A program made the translations under genes and the position numbers. Shown here in pieces: positions 37,501-44,676 of a stretch of 64,000 nucleotides of DNA. The DNA comes from Thiohalophilus sp. GTDB taxonomy: Bacteria > Pseudomonadota > Gammaproteobacteria > UBA6429 > Thiohalophilaceae. The first letter of the stretch is position 1; every line of letters begins with the position of its first letter. A model generated the notes under the pieces. The model was not told where the DNA came from. It saw only the letters and a program-made list of their open reading frames with translations, and made no database searches. The stretch is from positions 124,001 through 188,000 of the forward strand of contig NZ_JAXHMV010000014.1 of NCBI RefSeq assembly GCF_034521165.1. The letters are read 5' to 3'.

Positions 37501-39686
37501 CCGTAAAGCCGGTCATCACCGTGCAACTCCCCGGCCAGGGCGCCGTCATCCCCGTTGACGATGTCATCGCCGCTGCCGCCATAAAGCCGATCATCGCCCG
37601 CAGTGCCATAAATCTCGTCGTTGCCAGCGCCGCCATAGATCCGGTCGTTGCCGTGATGGGTCGTGTCGTTGGCAAAGTCATCCCCGATGAGGAGATCATC
37701 ACCATCTTCCCCATAGAGAATGTCATCGCCGCCCTGGCCGGCAGCTTCGTCGTTACCGGCGCCAGCCTTGATATAGTCGTTGCCGTGCAAGTTGAATGTG
37801 AGCGGATTAACATCATCACCAAATAGGCGATCATCGCCATCCTCGCCCATCAGGACATCGTGCCCCTCACCGCCGTTCAGCTGGTCATTGCCGGTCCCCC
37901 CGTACAGGGCGTCGTTGCCAAACCCACCCCAGGCATAATCGTCGCCACTGCCGGTATAGAGGACATCATTACCGCCCTGATCCGGAAGCAGTACCCCGGC
38001 GCCGTTGAGATAGCGCAGGACGAAACTGCCCGGCGTATCAACCACCTCCCATTCAGTCCCGGCCTCTCCGGTGGTTTGACCCGTGCTGCCAATTTCCATC
38101 GGATAGGCGTCACCGTCGCCGAACAGGTAATCGGTATGGCCGCCGCCCAGCAGCAGATCATCGCCGTCCCCGCCCAGCAGCACGTTGCTGCCGTCATTGC
38201 CGACAGCGATATCGTCCCCGTCTCCGGCATTGATCCAGTCGCGATCGGCGCTGACACTGCCGGTGTCGTTGGCCAGGAACGTGGCCGGATCGATCACGCC
38301 GTCGGCATACAGGGTATCGTTGCCGCCCCGGCCGTTGAGCATGTCGTTGCCGCCCGCGCCGGTGATCGTGTCGGCGGCCTCACTCCCCTGCAGGACTTCG
38401 TCGTCAAAATCACCCTGAACTGCCGCACCGCTGGTGGTGGCATCGACCAGGTTGATGCCCAGATCGGTGAGATCCGCATCATTAACGGTGAGGCTGCCAC
38501 CGGTAACCGTATCGGTAATGGTCAGCGGGGAGTTTTGGGTAATCGTGAACCGACCGTCGAGCGTGGTCCAGGTCCCGTCCTGGCCCTGGGCCAGTGAAAT
38601 CGACTGGCCGTTGAAGATGACACGGTTTTCACCGTTGTCATTTATTGTGGCATGGCCGCCACCGTCGCCGGTGACGATATAGGTATCAAACCCCTCGCCG
38701 CCCTCCAGGATGTCATCTTCCAGATCACCTATGAGTGTGTCGTAACCCCGGCCGCCGTAGAGGATGTCGAGGCCGGCACCGCCATCAAGATAGTCTCCTT
38801 TCTCACCACCCCACAGGATGTCGTCATCCGCCCCGCCAAACAGCGAATCAACTCCATCGCCACCGTAGAGCTGGTCGTTGCCAGCCCTGCCGGCCAGATT
38901 ATCGTTGCCCTCTTCACCGTAGAGAAAATCATCGTCGGCCCCGCCATCGAGAAAATCCTTCTGGGTACCACCGTAGAGGTAATCGGTCCCGGTTCCGCCT
39001 TTTAAGGTGTCCTCTCCCGAGCCGCCATACAGGAAATCATTGCCCCGGCCACCAGAGAGGTAATCCTCACCAGCCCCGCCTTTAATCTCATCATCGCCAC
39101 CCATGCCATACAGGTGATCGTTTTCGTTCAGACCGGCTATCTGATCCCCTTCTTCCGTACCGAAGACATAGCGAGGTAATTCGAAATTAGTCGGATCACC
39201 GAAGCTAATGTCATGCGTCAAATCCTGATAAACACGCCCCATGGGATTGTAAAGTGGGTTATCGCTGGTGATATCGTTGATCGCCCGGTCGATATAGGTT
39301 GTCAGAAATTCCGCCCGATCCTGCAGGTACTGATCGCTGAAGTGCTCGATATCCAATTGACCATCATCATTGTGATTGGCATAGAGACTGTTGTCGCCCA
39401 GGACCACGAAGGGGTTCAGGTTGACCAGAGCGTAGCGGTAGGCGATGTCGGTTTTTGCCTGTGTCACGAGCGCGTCACGGCTCATCCCGGCCAGCGACAC
39501 TACGTCCACATTACCTTTCGCCCCCTGATAATCTGCATGGTCCTGGATGGCATAAATAGCTTGATACAGCGCATCGCGCGGATCGCTTTCAGTCCCGGTA
39601 ACTTCTACACCGACCTGGAACAGATCACCAACGGTGTTAACAACTGTCTCCAATGTCATGGCATTCTGGGGAGTCGCGGCACGCAA
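31599..39686 (-). CDS. Giant RTX scaffold with C-terminal T1SS signal (separated from its lipase domain by a frameshift)
   Basis: A 2,695-residue frame rich in GGxGxDxLx calcium-binding nonapeptides. From the N-terminus: the conserved linker (VYQDLTHDISFGDP... to LNENDHLYGMG); RTX block 1; about ten 39-residue GEFHGDDxL-type repeats (about 36.6-37.7 kb); about six 92-residue modules with GNxLDNxLxGN and DTVxSSxxYTL motifs (34.4-36.1 kb); a His/Asp/Lys-rich spacer (33.38-33.86 kb); two more 92-residue modules; further RTX; and a C-terminal tail ending in a typical unfolded secretion region. No convincing start exists: TTG at 39686 lacks a ribosome site. Adding one base near 39690 joins it to the upstream lipase (39656-40450) as one protein of 2,950 residues. 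It probably is one gene. Confidence 0.93.
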   Translation of the reverse strand: MRAATPQNAMTLETVVNTVGDLFQVGVEVTGTESDPRDALYQAIYAIQDHADYQGAKGNVDVVSLAGMSRDALVTQAKTDIAYRYALVNLNPFVVLGDNSLYANHNDDGQLDIEHFSDQYLQDRAEFLTTYIDRAINDITSDNPLYNPMGRVYQDLTHDISFGDPTNFELPRYVFGTEEGDQIAGLNENDHLYGMGGDDEIKGGAGEDYLSGGRGNDFLYGGSGEDTLKGGTGTDYLYGGTQKDFLDGGADDDFLYGEEGNDNLAGRAGNDQLYGGDGVDSLFGGADDDILWGGEKGDYLDGGAGLDILYGGRGYDTLIGDLEDDILEGGEGFDTYIVTGDGGGHATINDNGENRVIFNGQSISLAQGQDGTWTTLDGRFTITQNSPLTITDTVTGGSLTVNDADLTDLGINLVDATTSGAAVQGDFDDEVLQGSEAADTITGAGGNDMLNGRGGNDTLYADGVIDPATFLANDTGSVSADRDWINAGDGDDIAVGNDGSNVLLGGDGDDLLLGGGHTDYLFGDGDAYPMEIGSTGQTTGEAGTEWEVVDTPGSFVLRYLNGAGVLLPDQGGNDVLYTGSGDDYAWGGFGNDALYGGTGNDQLNGGEGHDVLMGEDGDDRLFGDDVNPLTFNLHGNDYIKAGAGNDEAAGQGGDDILYGEDGDDLLIGDDFANDTTHHGNDRIYGGAGNDEIYGTAGDDRLYGGSGDDIVNGDDGALAGELHGDDRLYGDEGNDTLIGGGGRDQLQGGEGNDTLAGDADDLAGEFHADDVLEGGEGDDILVGGGGRDSLLGGAGQDQLTGDSYNIDGQYHNDDVLDGGVDDDVAVGGGGNDTLYGGAGNDELQGDAATTYLDAQYHGNDYLDGQDGDDRLFGFGGNDTLIGGSGDDQLQGDATQGELAGEHHGNDSLDGGEGNDVLFGQGGGDSLTGGTGDDVLVGDAAAGELAAEYHGDDTLHGGEGNDSLYGSGGDDALYGGADDDVLIGDDQDLDIADHGTDLLDGGSGDDLLIAGAGDDTLYGGTGDDQLYGEQGNDLLDGGAGNDIVSGNEGNDNVAGGAGDDLIYGGTGNDTLTGDDGNDYLYGGSGDDILQGGSGTDVLFAGTGSDVLAGGLGDDLYVYNLGDEEDIVQDNDGFNTLRFGSGIGEDDISLSLGSLQLNIGDSGDAIHIEGFDPQNPHANVAINSFEFADGTVLSYQAVLKRGFDLTGSENDDVIYGTTLEDRISGQVGDDTIIARVGNDTLDGGTGDDVMYGGMGDDTYVVDSAGDQVVEQENEGTDTVISSISYTLGSHLENLHLAGNEPINATGNGLDNELRGNEANNSLDGGAGSDWMIGGEGSDTYFVDDENDIVQESVDDDGVDTVYSTVSYTLGEGGVENLNLTGADDTSAVGNEINNRLTGNAGNNALTGGGGSDTLMGGSGDDAYYIDEQDVIHEGLDNGTDTVYAGFDYTLGSNLENLVLTGDESINGTGNALDNVLSGNSGMNHLDGGAGADVMQGGASHDSYVVDHAADRVIEESGEGYDTVFSSIDFTLSEYTEKLVLQGDLSINGNGNQLDNLLIGNQSENLLVGGAGDDVLDGGAGADVMHGGVGNDRFYVDDPGDITRENAGEGVDLVYATASHTLGNNIERLHLEGNEDINGIGNASDNRITGNNADNTIAGLDGNDQLYAHGGNDVLYGDEGDDYLDGGSGVDTMFGGEGDDEYIVDHQSDVVLENIDEGVDNVKSSVDYRLPDHVEHLELTGHSDLNGIGNTDNNTIIGNNSSNLLDGGSGNDTIDGRAGNDNLSGGSGDDRIYGGDDAYEDVSGGEVPSISWLPNDDYLDGGSGNDHLDGGSGDDTLHGGDGDDYLYGGDDGEACGGDSGAEIQPSSVSFSSLGLQSHSTAPCNNDTLYGDAGNDYLDGGTGNDKLYGGADADTLYGGSGHDLLDGGTGIDVMSGGTGDDVYYVDGYTVVTDPPDDDNGDTDPGSGGEDPADWCEDDDNLFDQIEPEYGFKKPRKGNEGVGNGEDPPPPGHDYNWNDGPGTSPGNPGSKHGKHDKDGDDDPRRRHGKYAGHDDDKSRYDDKHQYTSGDDDAYEHDEHHDGSDTDDAQSGDAKTHDAGSGGGGTTPPEPVISYITDAVIEAAGEGYDIVNAAITYTLTANVEELRLVGPAALDGTGNDLDNRIVGNEHDNHLDGAGGADILIGGLGDDTYGVGSASDTIVEHRAEGTDTVEASIDYQLGAQLENLRLVGQENLLGRGNALDNQLTGNAGDNSLYGGLGNDTLFGGAGNDRLIGEAGDDTYIYEAGSGVDRIEDSEGTNTLLLGEGISADTIVARTSLVDGETVVQLRLLDEYGNGLSDQGIDFVQADDGAIPIAHFDFSDGTQAALADMLITQETYAGSRRSDQIMTDRNDDTIHAGRGNDLVNSAGGHDILYGEKGRDTLFAGAGNDQVYGGDGDDTLYGSFGVDVLHGGDDQDQLRGGAGNDLLSGADGRDELYGGSGNDLLIGAQGDDGLAVSCGEDIIVYNKGDGLDTITFDEQVEAATVSLGGGIALDDISLSRDGEDLVLLIGEDDTGKNKGKHKGKRPHKHDRQGMVFEDWYDDSGQAAQPYLTLQIVMAASPEYDPRSPDSLIGHKVQSFDLSGMIEQFDLAQADYSSRNRWDAMTALLDNHLENSDEAALGGNLAYQYGLGTELFDNTGIKFSTAPLRDPRFGREKQSLGT
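39405..39570 (-). repeat. Shared linker module, copy 1 (fused to full RTX)
   Basis: Encodes DALYQ-IY...HADYQ...VDVVSLAGM-RDA...QAKTDIAYRYALVNL-PF. Homologous copies are at 41077-41245, 42756-42925 and 46066-46225. It joins the lipase domain to what follows. Confidence 0.85.
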
Positions 39687-40450
39687 TATCTCTTGATATC
39701 ACCGGGATATTCCGATGCAGACAGTTCGGAAAGCATAGATTGTACTGCGAGTGAATCAGTAAGATGCATAATTCTGTGATTATCAAGAATATTTGGCGTC
39801 TGGTCTTCAATCAAGACGGGGATCGGTACACCCCAATCCACTCCCAGCCCTGCCACCAATGACGGTCCTGTTTCAGCAATCAGATTTGAAACCTTACTCA
39901 GATCAAGTGTGGGTGCAACGTCAGAGCCTGTCAGCAACTGCAATGTACTTTTCAATCCGCCTATACCCGGCGTATTGTACAAATACGCATGTTCAATTTC
40001 CGTTGGATAATCCACCAGCAAGGCTCCCGCAAGAAAACCGCCCAGGGAGTGGCCGGCAACCGTAAACCCCGAAGTCAGGATACCGTCTGCCAGCCAGATG
40101 TCCACCTGGTCACTGAGCGCGCTGTACTGCGCCTGGCGTTCGGGTGTACCCCAGAATCCGATATCGACAATATCGGTCAAAATATCCTGAAGGTCAGACA
40201 GCCCTTCCGTACCGCGAACCGCCAGATAACGTCGCTCGCTGGAGACCTCCTCGAAAATCGTAGCGGAAAGGCCGCTGGATTCATGGTTGAATTGATCAGC
40301 AACGCGCCAATGTGAAGCGAAGGCTTCGGCTTGGATCAGAGACATACCCACCCTAATCAGTTCGGCTTGGCTAGGCTCACCAGTGGATAAGCTCGCATAT
40401 GCAGCCATTGCCAAATCAGCTTGCTGGAAATACACCTTTAATTGCTCCAT
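39656..40450 (-). CDS. Lipase (alpha/beta-hydrolase) domain of the giant RTX protein, lipase B copy 1
   Basis: About 264 residues from ATG at 40450, preceded by GAGGAG. The nucleophile elbow is AGHSLGG (about 132-138). The oxyanion-side LAVRGTEG is near 77-84, and a candidate catalytic His is in LDNHRIMHLTDSL. The class 3 lipase-like pattern suggests an esterase/phospholipase; the substrate is unknown. The frame breaks after SASEYPGDI, because this copy has one base fewer than the tandem copy at 41361-41393 (CTCTTGATATC against CTCTCTTATATC). Repairing it fuses lipase, linker and RTX. The upstream 185-residue gene stops 10 bases before the ATG. Confidence 0.85.
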   Translation of the reverse strand: MEQLKVYFQQADLAMAAYASLSTGEPSQAELIRVGMSLIQAEAFASHWRVADQFNHESSGLSATIFEEVSSERRYLAVRGTEGLSDLQDILTDIVDIGFWGTPERQAQYSALSDQVDIWLADGILTSGFTVAGHSLGGFLAGALLVDYPTEIEHAYLYNTPGIGGLKSTLQLLTGSDVAPTLDLSKVSNLIAETGPSLVAGLGVDWGVPIPVLIEDQTPNILDNHRIMHLTDSLAVQSMLSELSASEYPGDIKRYCVPRLPRMP

Positions 40451-40460
40451 GACTTTCTCC

Positions 40461-41018
40461 TCAATTTTCCTTAACAAAAGTTTTCTTTTTCAAATCAGCA
40501 ATATCCGCTTGCCCATCACATCCAAATGATGATTCATGCCATGAACCAGGAATATCTCCTCCACGCCTTGCATAGGTAGTAGCTTCACCAAGTAACTTCT
40601 TGTCCATGCGACGGTAAATCTCGAAATGAAGCCGCCAAACTGCTGGATTCTCTTCCCGGTAATAGTAAATATTCCTTTCGTAGTGGTACTCATCTCCCGA
40701 TTTTGCTTTTCTCTTTATCGGTATTCTCACAATTCCGTACTTGTCGAACCTATGCCCAGGCAACGTCACAGTCTCATACACCCTCACCCCACCATCGACT
40801 GCGCACATCTGATCGACACGCCAGTCCCAGTAAATCTTTCGTCCTCCGCCATACCAAAATGATGTTCCGAGCCAGGCCACAATAATAAAACTCACGAACG
40901 CCTTTTTGGACACGCTTCTTCCTTTTTCTCGCATCCACACGCGCAAGCCATACCGCAACAATAGCCACGTCAACCATACCCATAGAAGAACAAGCCCCAG
41001 AACATACAGGCCAATCAT
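40461..41018 (-). CDS. Small membrane-anchored partner protein of lipase B, copy 1 (candidate immunity protein)
   Basis: A 185-residue protein with two N-terminal hydrophobic segments (about 3-21 and 42-58), then a soluble part, probably periplasmic. It shares with the proteins at 44061 and 47387 a YWDxxVxxxCxxxGGVxVYE-type motif (about 64-82) and a C-terminal RxGGD...C motif. I do not recognise a named family. Each lipase of the array is preceded by one such gene. Its ATG overlaps the stop of the truncated lipase cassette upstream (ATGA), and lipase B starts 10 bases after its end. It may protect the inner membrane from the lipase, or act as a lipase chaperone; both are inferences. Confidence 0.8.
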   Translation of the reverse strand: MIGLYVLGLVLLWVWLTWLLLRYGLRVWMREKGRSVSKKAFVSFIIVAWLGTSFWYGGGRKIYWDWRVDQMCAVDGGVRVYETVTLPGHRFDKYGIVRIPIKRKAKSGDEYHYERNIYYYREENPAVWRLHFEIYRRMDKKLLGEATTYARRGGDIPGSWHESSFGCDGQADIADLKKKTFVKEN

Positions 41019-42129
41019 GATGCCACCCTACAGAGTTCGATTTCACACCATCGAACGCTGTTCGATTTATTACCAATCAGGGTAAAGGGATCCAGGTTGA
41101 CCAGGGCGTAGCGGTAGGCGATGTCGGTTTTGGCCTGTGTCGCGATCGCGTCACGGCCCATCCCGGCCAGCGACACCACGTCCACTTTGCCTTCCGCCGC
41201 CTGATAATCTGCATGGTCCTGGATGGCATAAACCGCTCTGATACAGCGCATCGCGCGGATCGCTTTCAGTCCCGGTAACTTCTACACCGACCTGGAACAG
41301 ATCACCAACGGTGTTAACAACTGTCTCCAATGTCATGGCATTCTGGGGAGTCGCGGCACGCAATATCTCTCTTATATCACCGGGATATTCCGATGCAGAC
41401 AGTTCGGAAAGCATAGATTGTACTGCGAGTGAATCAGTAAGATGCATAATTCTGTGATTATCAAGAATATTTGGCGTCTGGTCTTCAATCAAGACGGGGA
41501 TCGGTACACCCCAATCCACTCCCAGCCCTGCCACCAATGACGGTCCTGTTTCAGCAATCAGATTTGAAACCTTACTCAGATCAAGTGTGGGTGCAACGTC
41601 AGAGCCTGTCAGCAACTGCAATGTACTTTTCAATCCGCCTATACCCGGCGTATTGTACAAATACGCATGTTCAATTTCCGTTGGATAATCCACCAGCAAG
41701 GCTCCCGCAAGAAAACCGCCCAGGGAGTGGCCGGCAACCGTAAACCCCGAAGTCAGGATACCGTCTGCCAGCCAGATGTCCACCTGGTCACTGAGCGCGC
41801 TGTACTGCGCCTGGCGTTCGGGTGTACCCCCAGAATCCGATATCGACAATATCGGTCAAAATATCCTGAAGGTCAGACAGCCCTTCCGTACCGCGAACCG
41901 CCAGATAACGTCGCTCGCTGGAGACCTCCTCGAAAATCGTAGCGGAAAGGCCGCTGGATTCATGGTTGAATTGATCAGCAACGCGCCAATGTGAAGCGAA
42001 GGCTTCGGCTTGGATCAGAGACATACCCACCCTAATCAGTTCGGCTTGGCTAGGCTCACCAGTGGATAAGCTCGCATATGCAGCCATTGCCAAATCAGCT
42101 TGCTGGAAATACACCTTTAATTGCTCCAT
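41015..42129 (-). pseudogene. Lipase B copy 2: truncated cassette without RTX, two frameshifts
   Basis: Starts at ATG 42129 (GAGGAG ribosome site) and retains the AGHSLGG elbow. Relative to copy 1 it has an extra C in the run at 41826-41830 (five against four), which breaks the frame after DIGFWG. It also has an extra C near 41236, relative to the lipase C cassette. Removing both gives a continuous 370-residue protein (371 codons, exact) that ends in the linker followed by TLIGNKSNSV...CRVAS. It never reaches an RTX region. Its stop overlaps the ATG of the next small gene at 41018. It is probably a silent or dead cassette. Confidence 0.85.
41077..41245 (-). repeat. Shared linker module, copy 2 (truncated cassette)
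   Basis: Homologous to the linker at 39405-39570, but it passes into the short TLIGNKSNSV tail instead of an RTX region. It contains the extra base near 41236. Confidence 0.8.
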
Positions 42130-42785
42130 GACTTTCTCCTCAATTTTCCTTAACAAAAGTTTTCTTTTTCAAATCAGCAATATCCGCTTGCCCATCACAT
42201 CCAAATGATGATTCATGCCATGAACCAGGAATATCTCCTCCACGCCTTGCATAGGTAGTAGCTTCACCAAGTAACTTCTTGTCCATGCGACGGTAAATCT
42301 CGAAATGAAGCCGCCAAACTGCTGGATTCTCTTCCCGGTAATAGTAAATATTCCTTTCGTAGTGGTACTCATCTCCCGATTTTGCTTTTCTCTTTATCGG
42401 TATTCTCACAATTCCGTACTTGTCGAACCTATGCCCAGGCAACGTCACAGTCTCATACACCCTCACCCCACCATCGACTGCGCACATCTGATCGACACGC
42501 CAGTCCCAGTAAATCTTTCGTCCTCCGCCATACCAAAATGATGTTCCGAGCCAGGCCACAATAATAAAACTCACGAACGCCTTTTTGGACACGCTTCTTC
42601 CTTTTTCTCGCATCCACACGCGCAAGCCATACCGCAACAATAGCCACGTCAACCATACCCATAGAAGAACAAGCCCCAGAACATACAGGCCAATCATGAT
42701 GCCACCCTACAGAGTTCGATTTCACACCATCGAACGCTGTTCGATTTATTACCAATCAGGGTAAAGGGATCCAGGTTGACCAGGG
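41239..42785. repeat. Tandem duplication, copy 2 (about 1.55 kb)
   Basis: Nearly identical to 39562-41106; the offset grows from 1,677 to 1,679 because of two single-base indels. Sequence identity ends in the linker shared with lipase C. Confidence 0.95.
42140..42697 (-). CDS. Small membrane-anchored partner protein of lipase B, copy 2
   Basis: The translated 185 residues are identical to those at 40461-41018. Two N-terminal hydrophobic segments, the YWDxxVxxxC motif and the C-terminal RxGGD...C motif are present. Its ATG at 42697 overlaps the stop of lipase C (42694-42697, ATGA), so it is translationally coupled to the cassette in front. The lipase B copy behind it starts 10 bases after its stop. 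Keeping the small gene intact while the lipase copy is broken is what one would expect of a protective partner. Confidence 0.8.
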   Translation of the reverse strand: MIGLYVLGLVLLWVWLTWLLLRYGLRVWMREKGRSVSKKAFVSFIIVAWLGTSFWYGGGRKIYWDWRVDQMCAVDGGVRVYETVTLPGHRFDKYGIVRIPIKRKAKSGDEYHYERNIYYYREENPAVWRLHFEIYRRMDKKLLGEATTYARRGGDIPGSWHESSFGCDGQADIADLKKKTFVKEN

Positions 42786-44034
42786 CATAGCGGTAGGCAA
42801 TATCGGTTTTTGCCTGTGTCACGAGCGCGTCACGTCTCATCCCGGCCAGCGACACCACGTCCACTTTGCCTTCCGCCGCCTGATAATCTGCATGGTTATG
42901 GATGGAATAAACCGTCTGATACAGCGCGTCACGATAATCGTTGCCGGCCTCGGGGATCTCGAGGTCAGGGTCAAAGAGTCGCCCGAACTTTCCAATCAGG
43001 TTCTCCAGACCTGCGGCCGTGCCGATAGCCGAGCTATGGAGCAGGGTTTTGTAGGTATCAAGGCTGAGATCGGGAGCGGCCAAGCTTAATGTCGCATAGA
43101 CAGCAAGGGAATAGGTTAACGCTTGTATACTATGGTTGTAGGAGCCAAAGGGATCCGGCTCATCGGACAAAAACTGATCCTCAATCGCAATATCAATATT
43201 CTCACCGGGTCGGCCGTGCATACCAGCAATTGGCACAAAGGGATCCTCATCGAGCAGCGCCTCGTCGGCCGCAATATTGACAGTATTGTCACCACTGGGG
43301 AGTTCGCCACCCATGCGTGAGAAGAACGCTTCATTGATCGCAGTTTGTTTAAACGACGGTGCATTGAACACAGTGATATTTTCAGTCACCTCTGGAAACA
43401 GCGCGCCAAACGCCATGGCCAGATGACCACCGAGGCTGTGGCCTGTCAGCGAGACTTTCTGATTTGGATCCGTGGTTAGAACAGAATTAATATCGCCGGT
43501 TGCGACGGCATTATCTGTTTCAACAAGGTAATATCGAATGGTGGAGGCATCATAACCAACATCGAGTATTACTTCTTCCTTTTCATACAAAAATACCGCA
43601 TCATCAGGTACAGGCGCCTCATCATGAAAATACTGGATAGCGAACTGCTGGACTGTTTCGCCAGGCTGCGTAGCGACGCGCTTCCACCAGTTATGCATCG
43701 CAACGATCTGTTCATAGGCGACACCGTGAAAATAAATATCCTTGCCATCATCAATATCTTGAATAAATTCCAGAGTCCCTCTAAACCCTATAGTAAGGTT
43801 TCCAGCATTATCTTTAAATATTGTTGTTGAAAAACTGGTATCTATCCCGCTTTCTTCTGGAGAGTCATTATATTGCGTTATTATTGAATAACTTGACGCG
43901 AAATCAATTGCCTGAGAATCACTTAACCCATCGCCTTCTTGGATGAGATTGGCAGGGACAGGTGTACCTTCATTAAGATTGGCATATGCGGCAATCGAAA
44001 ATTCTGATTTTTTAAATATACTTAATATAGTCAT
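42694..44034 (-). CDS. Lipase C: intact lipase cassette without RTX tail
   Basis: A 446-residue alpha/beta-hydrolase with nucleophile elbow TGHSLGGHLAMAFGA (about 198-212), an FRGTLE oxyanion segment (about 77-83) and a candidate catalytic His in YNHSIQALTYSL. It is closely related to lipase A (44677-47334) but only distantly to lipase B. After the linker it ends with the same TLIGNKSNSV...CRVAS tail as the truncated lipase B copy. Without RTX or a C-terminal secretion signal it should not use the type I system. It starts with a good AAAGGA site. The first part (about 43800-44034) is noticeably A/T-rich. Confidence 0.85.
   Translation of the reverse strand: MTILSIFKKSEFSIAAYANLNEGTPVPANLIQEGDGLSDSQAIDFASSYSIITQYNDSPEESGIDTSFSTTIFKDNAGNLTIGFRGTLEFIQDIDDGKDIYFHGVAYEQIVAMHNWWKRVATQPGETVQQFAIQYFHDEAPVPDDAVFLYEKEEVILDVGYDASTIRYYLVETDNAVATGDINSVLTTDPNQKVSLTGHSLGGHLAMAFGALFPEVTENITVFNAPSFKQTAINEAFFSRMGGELPSGDNTVNIAADEALLDEDPFVPIAGMHGRPGENIDIAIEDQFLSDEPDPFGSYNHSIQALTYSLAVYATLSLAAPDLSLDTYKTLLHSSAIGTAAGLENLIGKFGRLFDPDLEIPEAGNDYRDALYQTVYSIHNHADYQAAEGKVDVVSLAGMRRDALVTQAKTDIAYRYALVNLDPFTLIGNKSNSVRWCEIELCRVAS
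42756..42925 (-). repeat. Shared linker module, copy 3 (lipase C)
   Basis: Same module as at 39405, 41077 and 46066. At the protein level it closely matches the lipase A linker upstream of the junction and the truncated lipase B copy downstream of it. Confidence 0.8.
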
Positions 44035-44060
44035 TATATAATCCTTTATTTTTAATCTAT

Positions 44061-44573
44061 CTAATCAGTTATCAAAAAAACCTTACTTACCATAAAATCA
44101 ATGGGGTTGTTATCTGTCTTACAGTAATAATATGATGGGTGAGAGAGAGCTATAAAGTCGCCGCCACTTCTTCCATAAGTAATAAACTCAGCAAGCACTT
44201 TATTATCTTTCGTTCTTATTAATTCAGTTTTTGTTTCCCCGACTGATACCCGGCCATCAACAATAGAATTTCTTGTGACACGCAAACAATAATCATCTTC
44301 TTGTGTAGCATTCTTCTCGAATGGAATGCTAACTGTACCATCTCTTTCAACATACTTTTTCGAGATTGAATCTTTCTCATATATTCTTACCCCGCCTTTT
44401 TTTTGACAGAGCTCTTCCACTTTTGAATCCCAATACGCCTTTCTTCCTTCATAGAAAATGATGACTGATATAGAAAATACCAGAGTCGTCACAAAAAGAA
44501 ATAAAATGGCTTTCATAATACTAAAACCAAGACTGCTCTCTGGATCATTCGCACTTTTATTTGTTTTTTTCAT
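44061..44573 (-). CDS. Small membrane-anchored partner protein of lipase C
   Basis: A 170-residue protein with one membrane helix (about 20-41) and a probable periplasmic domain. It has the array motif EGRKAYWDSKVEELCQKKGG (about 43-62) followed by VRIYE, and a C-terminal GRSGGDFIALSHPSYYYC with the second conserved cysteine. The gene is A/T-rich compared with the RTX genes, as is the homologue at 47.4-47.9 kb, which suggests another origin. It precedes lipase C by 26 bases. Function is unknown; immunity or chaperone to its lipase is the best guess. Confidence 0.78.
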   Translation of the reverse strand: MKKTNKSANDPESSLGFSIMKAILFLFVTTLVFSISVIIFYEGRKAYWDSKVEELCQKKGGVRIYEKDSISKKYVERDGTVSIPFEKNATQEDDYCLRVTRNSIVDGRVSVGETKTELIRTKDNKVLAEFITYGRSGGDFIALSHPSYYYCKTDNNPIDFMVSKVFLITD

Positions 44574-44676
44574 CGTCGCACCTGGCTCAAAATAGTTGAT
44601 GAGTTACAGATTAGCTGGTATAGATATTTACCACTCAAGAGTCCGCCGAACAGGCGATCCTGACCGGCCCAGCCCG

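Larger units (their letters stand above)
39562..41106. repeat. Tandem duplication, copy 1 (about 1.55 kb)
   Basis: Nearly identical to 41239-42785; I see two single-base indels and a few substitutions. It covers the end of the linker, lipase B, the 185-residue small gene and the tail of the preceding cassette. Confidence 0.95.

Noticed and set aside
36644..37558. A 304-codon plus-strand frame and many similar ones opposite the giant RTX gene
   Set aside because: They are antisense shadows of GC-rich RTX repeats, with monotonous composition (Arg/His/Pro-rich or Ile/Val-rich) and no domain or ribosome site.
39682..39712. Programmed frameshift joining lipase and RTX
   Set aside because: No slippery heptamer, internal ribosome-like site or stable hairpin is visible; comparison with the tandem copy points to a simple one-base deletion.
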